This document shows, in pieces, positions 17,381 to 28,608 of a DNA stretch of 64,000 bases. The notes under the pieces are model-generated. The model was not told the origin of the DNA and made no database searches. It saw only the letters and a program-made list of their open reading frames with translations. The stretch covers positions 124,001 through 188,000 of the forward strand of contig NZ_RBXJ01000002.1 in NCBI RefSeq assembly GCF_003635115.1. Reading direction: 5' to 3'. This DNA comes from Microbacterium sp. AG1240. GTDB taxonomy: Bacteria; Actinomycetota; Actinomycetes; Actinomycetales; Microbacteriaceae. The translations under genes were made by a program, and so were the position numbers. Numbering within the stretch: the stretch's first letter is position 1; every line of letters begins with the position of its first letter.

Positions 17381-18016
17381 TCAGCGCGTGGCGCGGGCCA
17401 GGTTCGCCTCGAGCTCGTCGTGGTTCTGCGCGACGACGTAGGCGGGCTGGTCGCGTTCGACGCGCCAGCTCTCGGAGAGCGGGCCGATGTTCACGGTGTC
17501 GTAGCCGAACTCGTCGTAGATCGAGGCGACGAGGTCGGATGCTTCGGAGTGGTCGCTCGCGGTGGCCAGTGCCCTGCGACCCGGGGTGCCCGCGGCGGTG
17601 CCGTCGGTGAGGATGGTGCCGCTGGTGATGTGGTTGAACGCCTTGGCGACTCTCGAGGTGGGGAGGTGCTCCTGCAGCATCTGCGAGGTCGTGGTCTGCT
17701 TCTCCTCGAGCGCGGGGATGCGGCCGTCGCGCTCCCAGTAGTAGTTGTTCGTGTCGAGCACGATCTTGCCCGCGAGCGGCTCGACCGGCACCTGGTCGAG
17801 CGCCTTGAGGGGCACGGTCACCACGACGATCTCGCCGAACGCGGCCGCTTCCTCCGCCGTGCCGGCGGTGGCGCGATCGCCGAGATCGGAGACGAGGTCG
17901 GCCAGGGTCTCGGGGCCCCGGGAGTTCGCGATCTTCACGTCGTAGCCGCGCTCGACGAAGCCGCGTGCCAGGGTCGATCCGATGTGTCCTGCGCCGATGA
18001 TTCCTACCTGTGTCAT
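17381..18016 (-). CDS. NAD(P)-binding oxidoreductase of the F420-reductase-like (NpdG/YqfO-dinucleotide binding) type
   Basis: This 211-residue protein is a single Rossmann domain with VGIIGAGHIGSTLARGFVERG, NSRGPETL as the phosphate-binding part for NADP, and a conserved DTNNYYWERDGRIP stretch. Related proteins are annotated as NADPH-dependent F420 reductases or NADP oxidoreductases; the real acceptor here is unknown. ATG 18016 is chosen because the G-x-G-x-x-G motif begins at residue 6; the frame extends 20 codons upstream without similarity. Confidence 0.8.
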   Translation of the reverse strand: MTQVGIIGAGHIGSTLARGFVERGYDVKIANSRGPETLADLVSDLGDRATAGTAEEAAAFGEIVVVTVPLKALDQVPVEPLAGKIVLDTNNYYWERDGRIPALEEKQTTTSQMLQEHLPTSRVAKAFNHITSGTILTDGTAAGTPGRRALATASDHSEASDLVASIYDEFGYDTVNIGPLSESWRVERDQPAYVVAQNHDELEANLARATR

Positions 18017-18171
18017 CTTCGGGACAACACGGCCCCCGACCTCGTATTCCCGGCCGGCCGCCCCGTGACGGCGCATAGCAGTCGCGCCGACGCGGCGTCA
18101 ATGGCCTCAGAGGGGTCGGATTCCACCGCTAACTTCGGGAGTGCTCCACCCCCGCGATTCAACGGCTCATC

Positions 18172-18258
18172 GGTCGGTGTTCGGGTCACCGACCTTCTGG
18201 CCGCGCGGGGATGACGACCCCCGGCGGAGAGGCTTTCCCGCCGGGGGTCGTATTCTTC
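18172..18258 (+). ncRNA. Orphan double hairpin ending in a strong terminator: candidate small RNA or leader
   Basis: The 326-base gap between 18016 and 18343 holds no convincing gene. It has a perfect 8-bp hairpin, GGTCGGTG (18172-18179) with CACCGACC (18188-18195), and 20 bases later a perfect 14-bp terminator hairpin. The terminator cannot serve the flanking genes: the left gene is transcribed away from it and the right gene starts 90 bases later. It may end a small RNA or act as an attenuator for the permease gene. It does not match a riboswitch I know. Confidence 0.3.
18215..18258 (+). terminator. Strong intrinsic terminator-like hairpin
   Basis: ACGACCCCCGGCGG (18215-18228) and its exact inverse (18239-18252) form a 14-bp perfect stem with a 10-base loop, followed by ATTCTT on the plus strand. 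Confidence 0.65.
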
Positions 18259-18342
18259 CCCGGCGCCTCGCGTTCTCGACCGCCGAAACACGGCTGTAGG
18301 GTGGACGCGGCCCAGCCCGGGGCCGCGATCGAAGCGAGACGC

Positions 18343-19140
18343 ATGACCTCTTCCCCTGAGCCGCGGCGCGGCACCCGGTTCGTGATCACGTGCATCGGGG
18401 TGGGCCTGCTCGCGGGCCTCCTCTCGGGGCTGTTCGGGGTCGGCGGCGGAACGGTCATCGTGCCGCTCCTCGTGCTGATCCTCCGTTTCGACCAGCGCCT
18501 GGCCGCGGGCACGTCGCTCGCCGCCATCGTTCCGACCGCGTCGGTGGGAGTGATCTCCTACGCCGTGCACGGCTCGGTGGCGTGGATCCCGGCGATCATC
18601 CTCGCGGTCGGCGCCGTGATCGGCGCGCAGATCGGCACCTGGCTGCTGCCGAAGGTGTCGCAGACGGCGCTGCGGTGGGCGTTCGTGGCGTTCCTCGTGG
18701 TCGTCATCGCGAGCCTGTTCTTCATCATCCCCTCGCGCGATGCCGAGCTGGAGCTCACCTGGCTCAGCGGAGCGGGGCTCGCCGTGCTCGGTGTGATCAC
18801 CGGCATCCTGGCGGGGCTCCTCGGCGTCGGAGGCGGCATCATCGTCGTGCCGGCGCTGATGCTGCTCTTCGGGACGAGCGACCTGATCGCCAAGGGCACG
18901 TCGCTGCTCATGATGATTCCCACGGCCATCTCGGGCACCGTCGGCAACCTCCGCCGCAAGAACGTCGACCTGCGCGCCGCCGCCATGATCGGCCTCGCGG
19001 CGTGCACGACGACCGCCCTCGGCGCGTGGATCGCGACGCTGGTCGACCCGTTCGTGGGTAACGTGCTGTTCGCGGCGTTCCTGGTCTTCATCTCCGTGCA
19101 GATGGCGATGAAGGCGATCCGCGGACGCCACCAGCGCTGA
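18343..19140 (+). CDS. TauE/SafE-family membrane permease
   Basis: This 265-residue membrane protein has about eight helices in two related halves, each opening with the family repeat: LLAGLLSGLFGVGGGTVIVP near residue 20 and ITGILAGLLGVGGGIIVVP near residue 155. TauE/SafE proteins export small sulfur-containing or organic anions such as sulfite or sulfoacetate; the substrate here is unknown. I start it at ATG 18343 (MTSSPEPRRGTRFVI); an in-frame ATG at 18211 lies in the terminator hairpin. A TAGGGT at 18297-18302 may be its -10 box. Confidence 0.88.
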   Translation: MTSSPEPRRGTRFVITCIGVGLLAGLLSGLFGVGGGTVIVPLLVLILRFDQRLAAGTSLAAIVPTASVGVISYAVHGSVAWIPAIILAVGAVIGAQIGTWLLPKVSQTALRWAFVAFLVVVIASLFFIIPSRDAELELTWLSGAGLAVLGVITGILAGLLGVGGGIIVVPALMLLFGTSDLIAKGTSLLMMIPTAISGTVGNLRRKNVDLRAAAMIGLAACTTTALGAWIATLVDPFVGNVLFAAFLVFISVQMAMKAIRGRHQR

Positions 19141-19184
19141 CGTCGCGCGCGTTCCGCGGCCGGTGGAGTTCGGATGCGGCTCGG

Positions 19185-19190
19185 TAGGAT
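19185..19190 (+). promoter_or_regulatory. -10 box of the leaderless hadA-hadB-murB transcript
   Basis: TAGGAT ends 6 bases before GTG 19197. Confidence 0.5.
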
Positions 19191-19196
19191 GGTGCC

Positions 19197-19646
19197 GTGC
19201 CCGTGAATCCCGATCTGGTCGGCCGTGTCTTCCCGCCGACCCCTCCCTACCTGGTCGGGCGAGAGAAGGTGCGCGAGTTCGCGCGCGCCGTCTTCGCCGA
19301 GGCCCCTCAGCACAGCGATCCCGAGGCCGCCCGGGCCCTAGGCTACGCCGACGTCGTCGCGCCCCCGACGTTCGCGATGGTCGTGCAGGACATCACGCTC
19401 CAGCAGCTGCTCGCCGAGCCCGAATCGGGCATCGAGCTCTCGCGCCTCGTGCACGCTGAACAGCGCTTCCGCTACAGCCGTCCGATCATCGCGGGCGACG
19501 AGTTGACGGCGACCCTGACCGTGGGCGGCATCCGCACCCTCGGCGGCAACGCGATGGTCACCAGCGATGCCGAGATCGTCGACGCGGACGGTGCCCACGT
19601 CGTCACGGCCACGAGCGTGCTGCTCGTGGGGGAGGGCGCGGCATGA
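19197..19646 (+). CDS. MaoC-like dehydratase, HadA/HadC-type subunit
   Basis: This 149-residue protein has the N-terminal MaoC-like (FAS1-type dehydratase) fold: TPPYLVGREKVREFARAVF, APPTFAMVVQ, VHAEQRFRYSRPIIAGDELTATLTV. In mycobacteria such subunits pair with HadB to form (3R)-hydroxyacyl-ACP dehydratase. Here the gene overlaps the HadB-like gene by four bases, which supports a heterodimer. The acyl substrate is unknown, since Microbacteriaceae do not make mycolic acids. Catalytic Asp/His residues are expected on the partner. Confidence 0.82.
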   Translation: MPVNPDLVGRVFPPTPPYLVGREKVREFARAVFAEAPQHSDPEAARALGYADVVAPPTFAMVVQDITLQQLLAEPESGIELSRLVHAEQRFRYSRPIIAGDELTATLTVGGIRTLGGNAMVTSDAEIVDADGAHVVTATSVLLVGEGAA

Positions 19647-20047
19647 CCGATCTCACCGTCGGCGACGTGATCGCCGAGCGCTCGGTGCACCTGAGCCGCG
19701 AATCGCTGGTGCGGTACGCGGGGGCCTCGGGCGACTTCAACCCCATCCACTATCGAGACGACGTGGCCGTGGCCGTCGGGCTCCCGGGCGTGCTCGCCCA
19801 CGGCATGCTCACCATGGGGATCGCGATCGGCACCGTCGAGGATTGGCTCGGCGACCCGTCGCGCGTCCTCGAGTACGGCGTGCGCTTCACCCGCCCGGTG
19901 CTGGTCGACGCCGAGGCGGGCGCCGACGTGCACGTCACGGCGAAGGTCGGCGCGCTCGACGACGACACCGCTCGCATCGATCTCACGGTCACCGCCGCTT
20001 CGACCACCGTCCTGGGCAAGGCCCAGGTGCGGGTGCGTCGGGCCTGA
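19643..20047 (+). CDS. MaoC-like dehydratase, HadB-type subunit
   Basis: This 134-residue hot-dog protein carries the hydratase-2 motif GDFNPIHYRDDVA, with Asp and His as probable catalytic residues, and the LAHGMLTMG helix. It starts at ATG 19643, overlapping the HadA-like stop, and ends 2 bases before murB. It probably forms the active site of a heterodimer with the preceding product. Confidence 0.85.
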   Translation: MTDLTVGDVIAERSVHLSRESLVRYAGASGDFNPIHYRDDVAVAVGLPGVLAHGMLTMGIAIGTVEDWLGDPSRVLEYGVRFTRPVLVDAEAGADVHVTAKVGALDDDTARIDLTVTAASTTVLGKAQVRVRRA

Positions 20048-20049
20048 CC

Positions 20050-21186
20050 ATGCCCGAGATCGAACCCGTCGCACTCGCCCGTCTGACGACGCTGCGCACG
20101 GGTGCCGCGCCCGTTCGCATGTTCGAGGCCGGAACGACCGACGAGCTCGTCACGGAGCTGCGCGAACTCTGGGCGGCGGGCGAACCGTGGCTCGTGATCG
20201 GGGGCGGGTCGAACCTGTTCGTCGGAGACGAGCCGTTCGAGGGCACCGTCGTGCGGGTGCGCACGACGGGCATCGAACCGCTCCCCGGTTCGCGCCCCGG
20301 AACGCTGCGGCTGCGCGTCCAGGCCGGCCACGACTGGGACGCCCTCGTCGCGTACACCGTGGCGCACGGCCTCGCCGGCATCGAGGCCATGTCGGGCATC
20401 CCCGGCACCGCCGGTGCCGCGCCCGTGCAGAACGTCGGCGCCTACGGCCAGGAGATCGTGCAGACCCTCGTCGAGGTCGAGCTGATCGACGAGGCCACCG
20501 GCGACGTCTCGGTCGTCGCTGCCGCCGACCTCGGACTCGGGTTCCGCACCTCTGTGCTCAAGCACCACTACGGTTCGGTGCCGGAGCGTCCGGCGGTCGT
20601 GCTGTCGATCACCCTCGAACTCGCCGTCGTCGGCGCGGGGGAGATCCCGGTGGCGGGCGACCAGCTGCGGACGGCGCTCGGGCTCGAGCCCGACGCATCC
20701 GTCTCGCTCTCGTGGATCCGCGACCACGTGCTGACGACGCGCGCTCGGAAGGGCATGGTGCTCGACGACACCGACCCCGACACGTGGAGCGCGGGGTCGT
20801 TCTTCCAGAACGCGATCGTCTCGGAGGCCTTCGCCCGCACGCTCCCCGCGGAGTGCCCGCGCTGGCCGCTCGCACCGTACGTCGACCCGGTGACGGTGAT
20901 CCCCCTGGCCGCCTTCGACGGCGTGGTGCCGCCGCCCGTCACGGTCGCGACCGAGGTGAAGGTGAGCGCGGCGTGGCTGATCGAACATGCCGGGCTGGGC
21001 AAGGGGTTCTCTCTGCCGCGATCCCGGGCGGGACTCTCGACGAAGCACACCCTGGCCGTCACCAACCGGGGCGGAGCGAGCGCCGGCGAGATCGCCCAGC
21101 TCGCGCGCTTCACCCAGCAGCGCGTGCAGGCCGAGTTCGGCCTGCTGCTGCAGCCCGAACCGGTGCTCGTCGGCGTCGACCTCTAG
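20050..21186 (+). CDS. murB: UDP-N-acetylenolpyruvoylglucosamine reductase MurB
   Basis: MurB reduces the enolpyruvyl ether of UDP-GlcNAc to UDP-MurNAc with NADPH and FAD, in peptidoglycan precursor synthesis. The 378-residue protein has LTTLRTGAAPVRMFE, the FAD motif VIGGGSNLFVGD, GIEAMSGIPGTAGAAPVQNVGAYGQE, and the catalytic-Ser segment AGSFFQNAI. The length and the long insert between 20560 and 20760 fit the type I actinobacterial form. It is translationally coupled to the MaoC pair. Confidence 0.95.
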   Translation: MPEIEPVALARLTTLRTGAAPVRMFEAGTTDELVTELRELWAAGEPWLVIGGGSNLFVGDEPFEGTVVRVRTTGIEPLPGSRPGTLRLRVQAGHDWDALVAYTVAHGLAGIEAMSGIPGTAGAAPVQNVGAYGQEIVQTLVEVELIDEATGDVSVVAAADLGLGFRTSVLKHHYGSVPERPAVVLSITLELAVVGAGEIPVAGDQLRTALGLEPDASVSLSWIRDHVLTTRARKGMVLDDTDPDTWSAGSFFQNAIVSEAFARTLPAECPRWPLAPYVDPVTVIPLAAFDGVVPPPVTVATEVKVSAAWLIEHAGLGKGFSLPRSRAGLSTKHTLAVTNRGGASAGEIAQLARFTQQRVQAEFGLLLQPEPVLVGVDL

Positions 21187-21264
21187 CGAGGCTTCCGGGC
21201 CGATCGACGGGCTCGGCGGCCGTGACGTCGAGGGACGCTCCCGCCGTCGATGTGCGGGCGGATG

Positions 21265-22482
21265 CTACGCGAACAGGCGCTGGAGGCGTCGGACGCCCTC
21301 GAGCAGCTGGGCGTCGCCGAGCGCGTACGACAGGCGCAGGTAGCCGCTGGGTCCGAAGGCCTCGCCGGGGACGACGGCGACCTCGGCCTCGTCGAGGATG
21401 AGGTCGGCGAGCTCGAGCGTCGTCGTGGGGGTCTTGCCCGCCCACTCGCGGCCGAGCAGGCCGGTGACGTCGGGGTACACGTAGAAGGCGCCGAGGGGGT
21501 TCGGAACCGTGACGCCGTCGATCTTCGAGAGCTCTTCGACGATGAGTCGGCGACGACGGTCGAACGCGAGGCGGAACTGCTCCGCCTCGTCCTGCGGGCC
21601 GGTGAGAGCGGCGAGGGCGGCGCGCTGGGCGACGTTGTTGACGTTCGACGACAGGTGCGACTGCAGGTTGGCGGCGAGCTTCATCGCTTCGGCGGGGCCG
21701 ACCATCCAGCCCACGCGCCACCCGGTCATCGCGTACGTCTTCGCGACGCCGTTGACGAGGATCGTCTGCCCGGTGAGGGCGGGGACCGCCTCGACGATCG
21801 AGACCGCGCGAGCGCCGTCGTAGACGAGGTTCTGGTAGATCTCGTCGCTGATGACCCACAGGCCGTGCTCGAGCGCCCATTCGCCGATGGCCGTGGTCTC
21901 TTCGGGCGTGTAGACGGCACCGGTCGGGTTCGAGGGAGAGACGAACACGAGCACGGTCGTGCGGTCGGTGCGAGCTGCCTCGAGCTGTTCGACGGTGACC
22001 TTGTAGTCCTGGTCGGCGCCGGCGAACACCTCGACGGGAACACCGTCGGCGAGCGCGATGGCCTCGGGGTAGGTCGTCCAGTACGGCGCGGGCAGCAGCA
22101 CCTCGTCGCCCGGGTTCACCACGGTCTGGAAGGCCTGGTAGACGGCCTGCTTGCCGCCGTTGGTGACGATCACCTGGGAGGGCTTGACCTCCCAGCCCGA
22201 GTCGCGCAGCGTCTTCGCCGCGATCGCCTCGCGGAGCACGGGGAGCCCCGCCGCGGGGGTGTAGCGGTAGTTGGCGGGGTCGGAGAGCGCCTCGGCCGCA
22301 GCATCCACGATGAACGACGGGGTCTGGAAGTCGGGCTCGCCCGCGGCGTACGAGATCACGTCGCGGCCTGCGGCCTGCAGTGCCTTCGCCTTGGCGTCGA
22401 CCTTGAGCGTCGCCGACTCGGCGATCGCGCTCAGCTTGTTCGACAGGGCGGGTGTGCGGGAGGAGGGGGCGCTGGTCGTCAC
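21265..22482 (-). CDS. aspC: Class I PLP-dependent aminotransferase (aspartate aminotransferase type)
   Basis: This 405-residue fold-type I aminotransferase has the PLP Lys at about residue 248 in [16 protein letters not shown], the PLP-phosphate Arg in the same segment, [23 protein letters not shown], and the substrate-binding Arg in GYLRLSYAL. It resembles aspartate aminotransferases of the Ib group; prephenate or other amino acids are possible. The GTG at 22482 has a -10-like TAAGCT on the minus strand. It converges on murB. Confidence 0.9.
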   Translation of the reverse strand: MTTSAPSSRTPALSNKLSAIAESATLKVDAKAKALQAAGRDVISYAAGEPDFQTPSFIVDAAAEALSDPANYRYTPAAGLPVLREAIAAKTLRDSGWEVKPSQVIVTNGGKQAVYQAFQTVVNPGDEVLLPAPYWTTYPEAIALADGVPVEVFAGADQDYKVTVEQLEAARTDRTTVLVFVSPSNPTGAVYTPEETTAIGEWALEHGLWVISDEIYQNLVYDGARAVSIVEAVPALTGQTILVNGVAKTYAMTGWRVGWMVGPAEAMKLAANLQSHLSSNVNNVAQRAALAALTGPQDEAEQFRLAFDRRRRLIVEELSKIDGVTVPNPLGAFYVYPDVTGLLGREWAGKTPTTTLELADLILDEAEVAVVPGEAFGPSGYLRLSYALGDAQLLEGVRRLQRLFA

Positions 22483-22488
22483 GCCCCG

Positions 22489-22494
22489 AGCTTA
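22489..22494 (-). promoter_or_regulatory. -10 box of the leaderless aminotransferase transcript
   Basis: On the minus strand TAAGCT ends 6 bases before GTG 22482. Confidence 0.5.
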
Positions 22495-22540
22495 TCCGGC
22501 GCGGTCCGCGGTCGAGCAGCAGCCGCTGCGGGGAAAGGGT

Positions 22541-22546
22541 TATGAT
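22541..22546 (+). promoter_or_regulatory. -10 box of the beta-glucoside operon
   Basis: TATGAT fits the -10 consensus and would start the mRNA close to 22552, so that the antiterminator-binding hairpin is at the very 5' end. No clear -35 box was seen, which suits an activated or weak promoter. Confidence 0.5.
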
Positions 22547-22552
22547 GATCGC

Positions 22553-22581
22553 GGCTTGTTACCGCTGAGCGGGCAATACTC
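22553..22581 (+). promoter_or_regulatory. RAT: RNA target of the BglG/LicT antiterminator
   Basis: The 29-base element follows the ribonucleic antiterminator pattern known from BglG/SacY/LicT targets: GG-x-TTGTTA, then CCGC-TGA-GCGG as the top stem, then GCAATAC. It folds into the expected short hairpin with internal loops. It lies just upstream of the licT gene, so the protein should bind its own leader. The 3' part also pairs with the licT ribosome binding site. Confidence 0.8.
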
Positions 22582-22630
22582 GGGTCCGGTCACAGATGAT
22601 CGGTTCCTCCCCACATCTCGAGGTATTGCC
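22571..22630 (+). promoter_or_regulatory. Alternative leader hairpin that covers the licT ribosome binding site
   Basis: GGGCAATACTC (22571-22581), the 3' part of the RAT, can pair with GAGGTATTGCC (22620-22630), with one bulge. The second strand contains the GAGG ribosome binding site 7 bases before ATG 22631. A smaller hairpin (22582-22607) fits inside. Forming the RAT hairpin and this stem are mutually exclusive. No T-run follows, so the switch may work on translation or through Rho rather than as a classical terminator. Confidence 0.6.
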
Positions 22631-23455
22631 ATGATCATCCGCCGTGTGCTGAACAACAGCGTCGTCGATGCGCTCGACGACGCCATGCGCGAAGTCATCG
22701 TGTTGGGCAGAGGGATCGGTTTCCACGCGAAGCCCGGCGACACGATCGATGCGTCGGCCGTCGAGAAGATCTTCCGTCTCGAGGACAGCGCTCAGGGGAC
22801 GAACCTCGCCCGCGTCGCGGCGAACGTCCCGGCCGAGGTGCTCTCGGCGACGGCTGAGATCGTCGCCCATGCACGCGCCCATCTGACCGAGAAGCTCAGT
22901 GACTCGATCTACCCCGCCCTGGCCGACCATCTGGCCTTCGCGATCGAGCGCGTGCACCGCGAGGTGAGTCTCGCCAGTGCTCTCGACAGCGAGGTGAGGC
23001 GCTTCTACCCGAAGGAGTACGCCGTCGCCCTCCACGCTCTGGCGCTCGTCGAGTCCGCGACCGGCACCGTCATGCCCGCGGAGGAAGCGGCCAACATCGC
23101 GTTGCACCTCATCACCGCGGAGGTCGGCGGCGGAGACGGATCGGCGGCCCGGCTGACCAGGTTCACGCAGGACGTCCTCGACATCGTCCGGTTGCACTTC
23201 GGAATCTCGTACGACGAGTCCGATCCCGCCTACGCCCGCTTCGCGACGCACATCCGCTACTTCGCGCAGCGCGTTCTCTCGGGGACGGCGATCGATCGCG
23301 ACGACCGCGAACTGCTCGAGATCCTCCGCCGTCAGCTCCCCAAGGTCTTCACCGGCGTCGACCGCATCGAGGCGTACGTCGGCGACACCCATTCCCACGC
23401 GATGACTCCGACCGAGAAGGTCTACATCGCGATGCACGTGAGCCGGTTCGTCTGA
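22631..23455 (+). CDS. licT: BglG/LicT-family transcriptional antiterminator
   Basis: This 274-residue RNA-binding regulator has the N-terminal CAT RNA-binding domain (MIIRRVLNNSVVDALDD...VLGRGIGFHAKPGDTID, residues 1-58) and two PTS regulation domains. Conserved His are visible in PRD1 (ERVHREV, ALHALALVE region) and PRD2 (IALHLITAE, RYFAQRV region, THSHAMTPTEKVYIAMHVSRF). In the family the PTS phosphorylates the PRDs, so the protein is active when beta-glucoside is present. It is followed by the PTS permease and phospho-beta-glucosidase genes, and its target lies in its own leader. Confidence 0.93.
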   Translation: MIIRRVLNNSVVDALDDAMREVIVLGRGIGFHAKPGDTIDASAVEKIFRLEDSAQGTNLARVAANVPAEVLSATAEIVAHARAHLTEKLSDSIYPALADHLAFAIERVHREVSLASALDSEVRRFYPKEYAVALHALALVESATGTVMPAEEAANIALHLITAEVGGGDGSAARLTRFTQDVLDIVRLHFGISYDESDPAYARFATHIRYFAQRVLSGTAIDRDDRELLEILRRQLPKVFTGVDRIEAYVGDTHSHAMTPTEKVYIAMHVSRFV

Positions 23456-26859
<3,404 letters not shown>

Positions 26860-26867
26860 ACGGCGCG

Positions 26868-26897
26868 GGGTGCGCTCGTCCGCCGGCGGGCGCACCC
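26868..26897 (+). terminator. Terminator of the beta-glucoside operon
   Basis: GGGTGCGC (26868-26875) and GCGCACCC (26890-26897) form a perfect 8-bp stem that can extend inward. TGTGTCATT follows. It starts 9 bases after the bglA stop. Confidence 0.6.
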
Positions 26898-26909
26898 TGT
26901 GTCATTGCC

Positions 26910-26915
26910 TAGGCT
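26910..26915 (+). promoter_or_regulatory. -10 box of the leaderless pnuC-nadR transcript
   Basis: TAGGCT ends 6 bases before GTG 26922. Confidence 0.5.
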
Positions 26916-26921
26916 TAGCCG

Positions 26922-27533
26922 GTGATCGACTGGGTGCTGGCCTACTGGACCGAGATTCTGGGATTCGCGACCGGCCTCGCGTGCGTCGCACTGGCCGCGC
27001 GCCGGAACGTGTGGACCTTCCCGATCGGCATCGCCAACAACATCGTCTTCGTCGTCCTCTTCGGCGCGACCGGGCTGTACGCCCTGGCGGGGCTCCAGCT
27101 CGTGTACCTCGGCTTCGCGATCCACGGCTGGCTGCACTGGGCGCGCGGCGTCGAGCAGGACCGTCTCTACGTGGCCCGCACACCGCGGCGCGCGTGGCCG
27201 TGGGTGGTCGTCGCCGGTGTCGCGGGGGCTGCACTGCTGTGGTGGCTGTTGTCGACGTTCACCGACTCGACCCTTCCGCTCGCGGATGCCGCCACCACGT
27301 CGGGCAGCCTCGTCGCGCAGTATCTGCTCAACCGCAAACGCCTCGAGAACTGGTATGTCTGGATCGGCGTCGATGTGGCCTCCGTCATCCTGTTCCTGGC
27401 GACCGGGCTCGCGATCACCGCGGCGCTCTACGTCGTGTTCATCGGGCTCTGCGTCTACGGGCTGCTGTCGTGGCGACGCATCGAGCGGGGCGCCGTCGAG
27501 GTCCCCGAGAGCGCGGCGGTCGCCCGTGGCTGA
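26922..27533 (+). CDS. pnuC: PnuC-type nicotinamide riboside transporter
   Basis: This 203-residue membrane protein has seven predicted helices and the PnuC signatures WTFPIGIANNIVF, a WLHW motif (HGWLHWARG), QYLLNRKRLENWYVWIGVD and a final YGLLSWRR. PnuC proteins facilitate uptake of nicotinamide riboside, which is trapped by phosphorylation. The NadR-like gene overlaps its end by eight bases, matching that pairing. It starts at GTG 26922. Confidence 0.92.
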   Translation: MIDWVLAYWTEILGFATGLACVALAARRNVWTFPIGIANNIVFVVLFGATGLYALAGLQLVYLGFAIHGWLHWARGVEQDRLYVARTPRRAWPWVVVAGVAGAALLWWLLSTFTDSTLPLADAATTSGSLVAQYLLNRKRLENWYVWIGVDVASVILFLATGLAITAALYVVFIGLCVYGLLSWRRIERGAVEVPESAAVARG

Positions 27534-28599
27534 GCGCTTCGCCCACGCGCTGGTGATCGGCAAGTTCTATCCGCTCCACTCCGGTCACTCCGCGCTCATC
27601 CGGGCGGCGCTGCGTGCGAGCGATCGCGTGACCGTGCAGGTGCTCGGCTCCTCGGTCGAGACGATCCCGCTCGACGTTCGCGCCGAGTGGGTGGGGGAGG
27701 AGCACCCGACCGCGCGCGTCGTGGCCGCCCTCGACGACGCGCCGGTCGACTTCGATTCGGATGCCGCGTGGCAGGCCCACACCGAACTGATCGCGGGACT
27801 GCTCGACGCACCTGTCGACGCCGTGTTCAGCTCCGACCCCTACGGCGAGGAGCTCGCCCGGCGACTGGGCGCGGCCTGGCGTCGCGTCGATCCGGGGCGC
27901 GGCTTCAATCCCGTCTCGGGCACCGACGTGCGAGCCGACCTGGCCGCGCACTGGCACGAGCTCTCGCCCGCTGCGCGGCAGTGGCTGGGCTCGCGTGTGG
28001 TGGTGCTCGGGGCCGAGTCGACGGGGTCGACCACGTTGGCCGAGGCCCTCGCCGCAGAGCTCGGCACCTCGTGGGTGCCGGAATACGGGCGCGAGCATTC
28101 GGTCGTGCGCGAGGGGGGCCTGGACGCCCCGTGGCGCTCCGACGAGTTCGACCTCATCGTCGACCGGCAGATCGAGCTCGAACGCCGGGCGCTGCGCACG
28201 ATGCCGACGCCCGTGCTGGTCTGCGACACCGACGTGCTGGCGACCGCCCTGTGGCACGAGCGCTACGTGGGTGCGCCGGCTCCTCGCCTCCTCTCGCGAG
28301 CGCGGTCCCACCGACCGGTGCTGTACGTGCTCACGGGAGACGAGATCCCGTTCGTGCAGGACGGCATGCGCGACGGGGAGCACATCCGCCACGCGATGCA
28401 GGAGCGGTTCCGGGTCGCACTCGCGGAATCCGCAGTCCCCTGGATCGAGGTGCGCGGCGACGTGCCGACCCGGGTCGCCGCGGCGCTCCCGGCGATCCGA
28501 ACGGCGGTCGCCCAGAGCTCGTCGTTCGCTCTCCCGCTCGAGGCGCGTCCGTGGGCGGAGCAGGTCGCACTCGAAGCCGCCGCGCGCACCGCTGGATAG
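27526..28599 (+). CDS. nadR: NadR-like NMN adenylyltransferase/nicotinamide riboside kinase
   Basis: This 357-residue bifunctional protein lacks the DNA-binding N-terminus of enterobacterial NadR. Residues 1-165 form a nucleotidyltransferase domain with GKFYPLHSGHSALI (the HxGH motif) and SGTDVRAD. The C-terminal half resembles the ribosylnicotinamide kinase, with CDTDVLATALWHERY. Its P-loop reads GAESTGSTTLAEA, with Ser where the catalytic Lys is expected. It is coupled to pnuC for NAD salvage. The stop TAG forms part of the next gene's -10 box. Confidence 0.88.
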   Translation: MAERFAHALVIGKFYPLHSGHSALIRAALRASDRVTVQVLGSSVETIPLDVRAEWVGEEHPTARVVAALDDAPVDFDSDAAWQAHTELIAGLLDAPVDAVFSSDPYGEELARRLGAAWRRVDPGRGFNPVSGTDVRADLAAHWHELSPAARQWLGSRVVVLGAESTGSTTLAEALAAELGTSWVPEYGREHSVVREGGLDAPWRSDEFDLIVDRQIELERRALRTMPTPVLVCDTDVLATALWHERYVGAPAPRLLSRARSHRPVLYVLTGDEIPFVQDGMRDGEHIRHAMQERFRVALAESAVPWIEVRGDVPTRVAAALPAIRTAVAQSSSFALPLEARPWAEQVALEAAARTAG

Positions 28600-28602
28600 G
28601 CT
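28597..28602 (+). promoter_or_regulatory. -10 box of the MoxR cassette (overlaps the nadR stop)
   Basis: TAGGCT begins with the TAG stop of nadR and ends 6 bases before ATG 28609. The cassette may therefore be expressed separately from pnuC-nadR. Confidence 0.5.
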
Positions 28603-28608
28603 GGCGCG

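Noticed and set aside
18121..18258. Resemblance to the actinobacterial 6C RNA (C-rich loops)
   Set aside because: Only one run of five C lies outside a stem, and the two hairpins do not carry C-rich loops, so the known pattern is not met.
18211..18342. A 44-codon longer start for the TauE-type permease
   Set aside because: The extra part is the terminator hairpin and its tail; the family N-terminus begins after ATG 18343.
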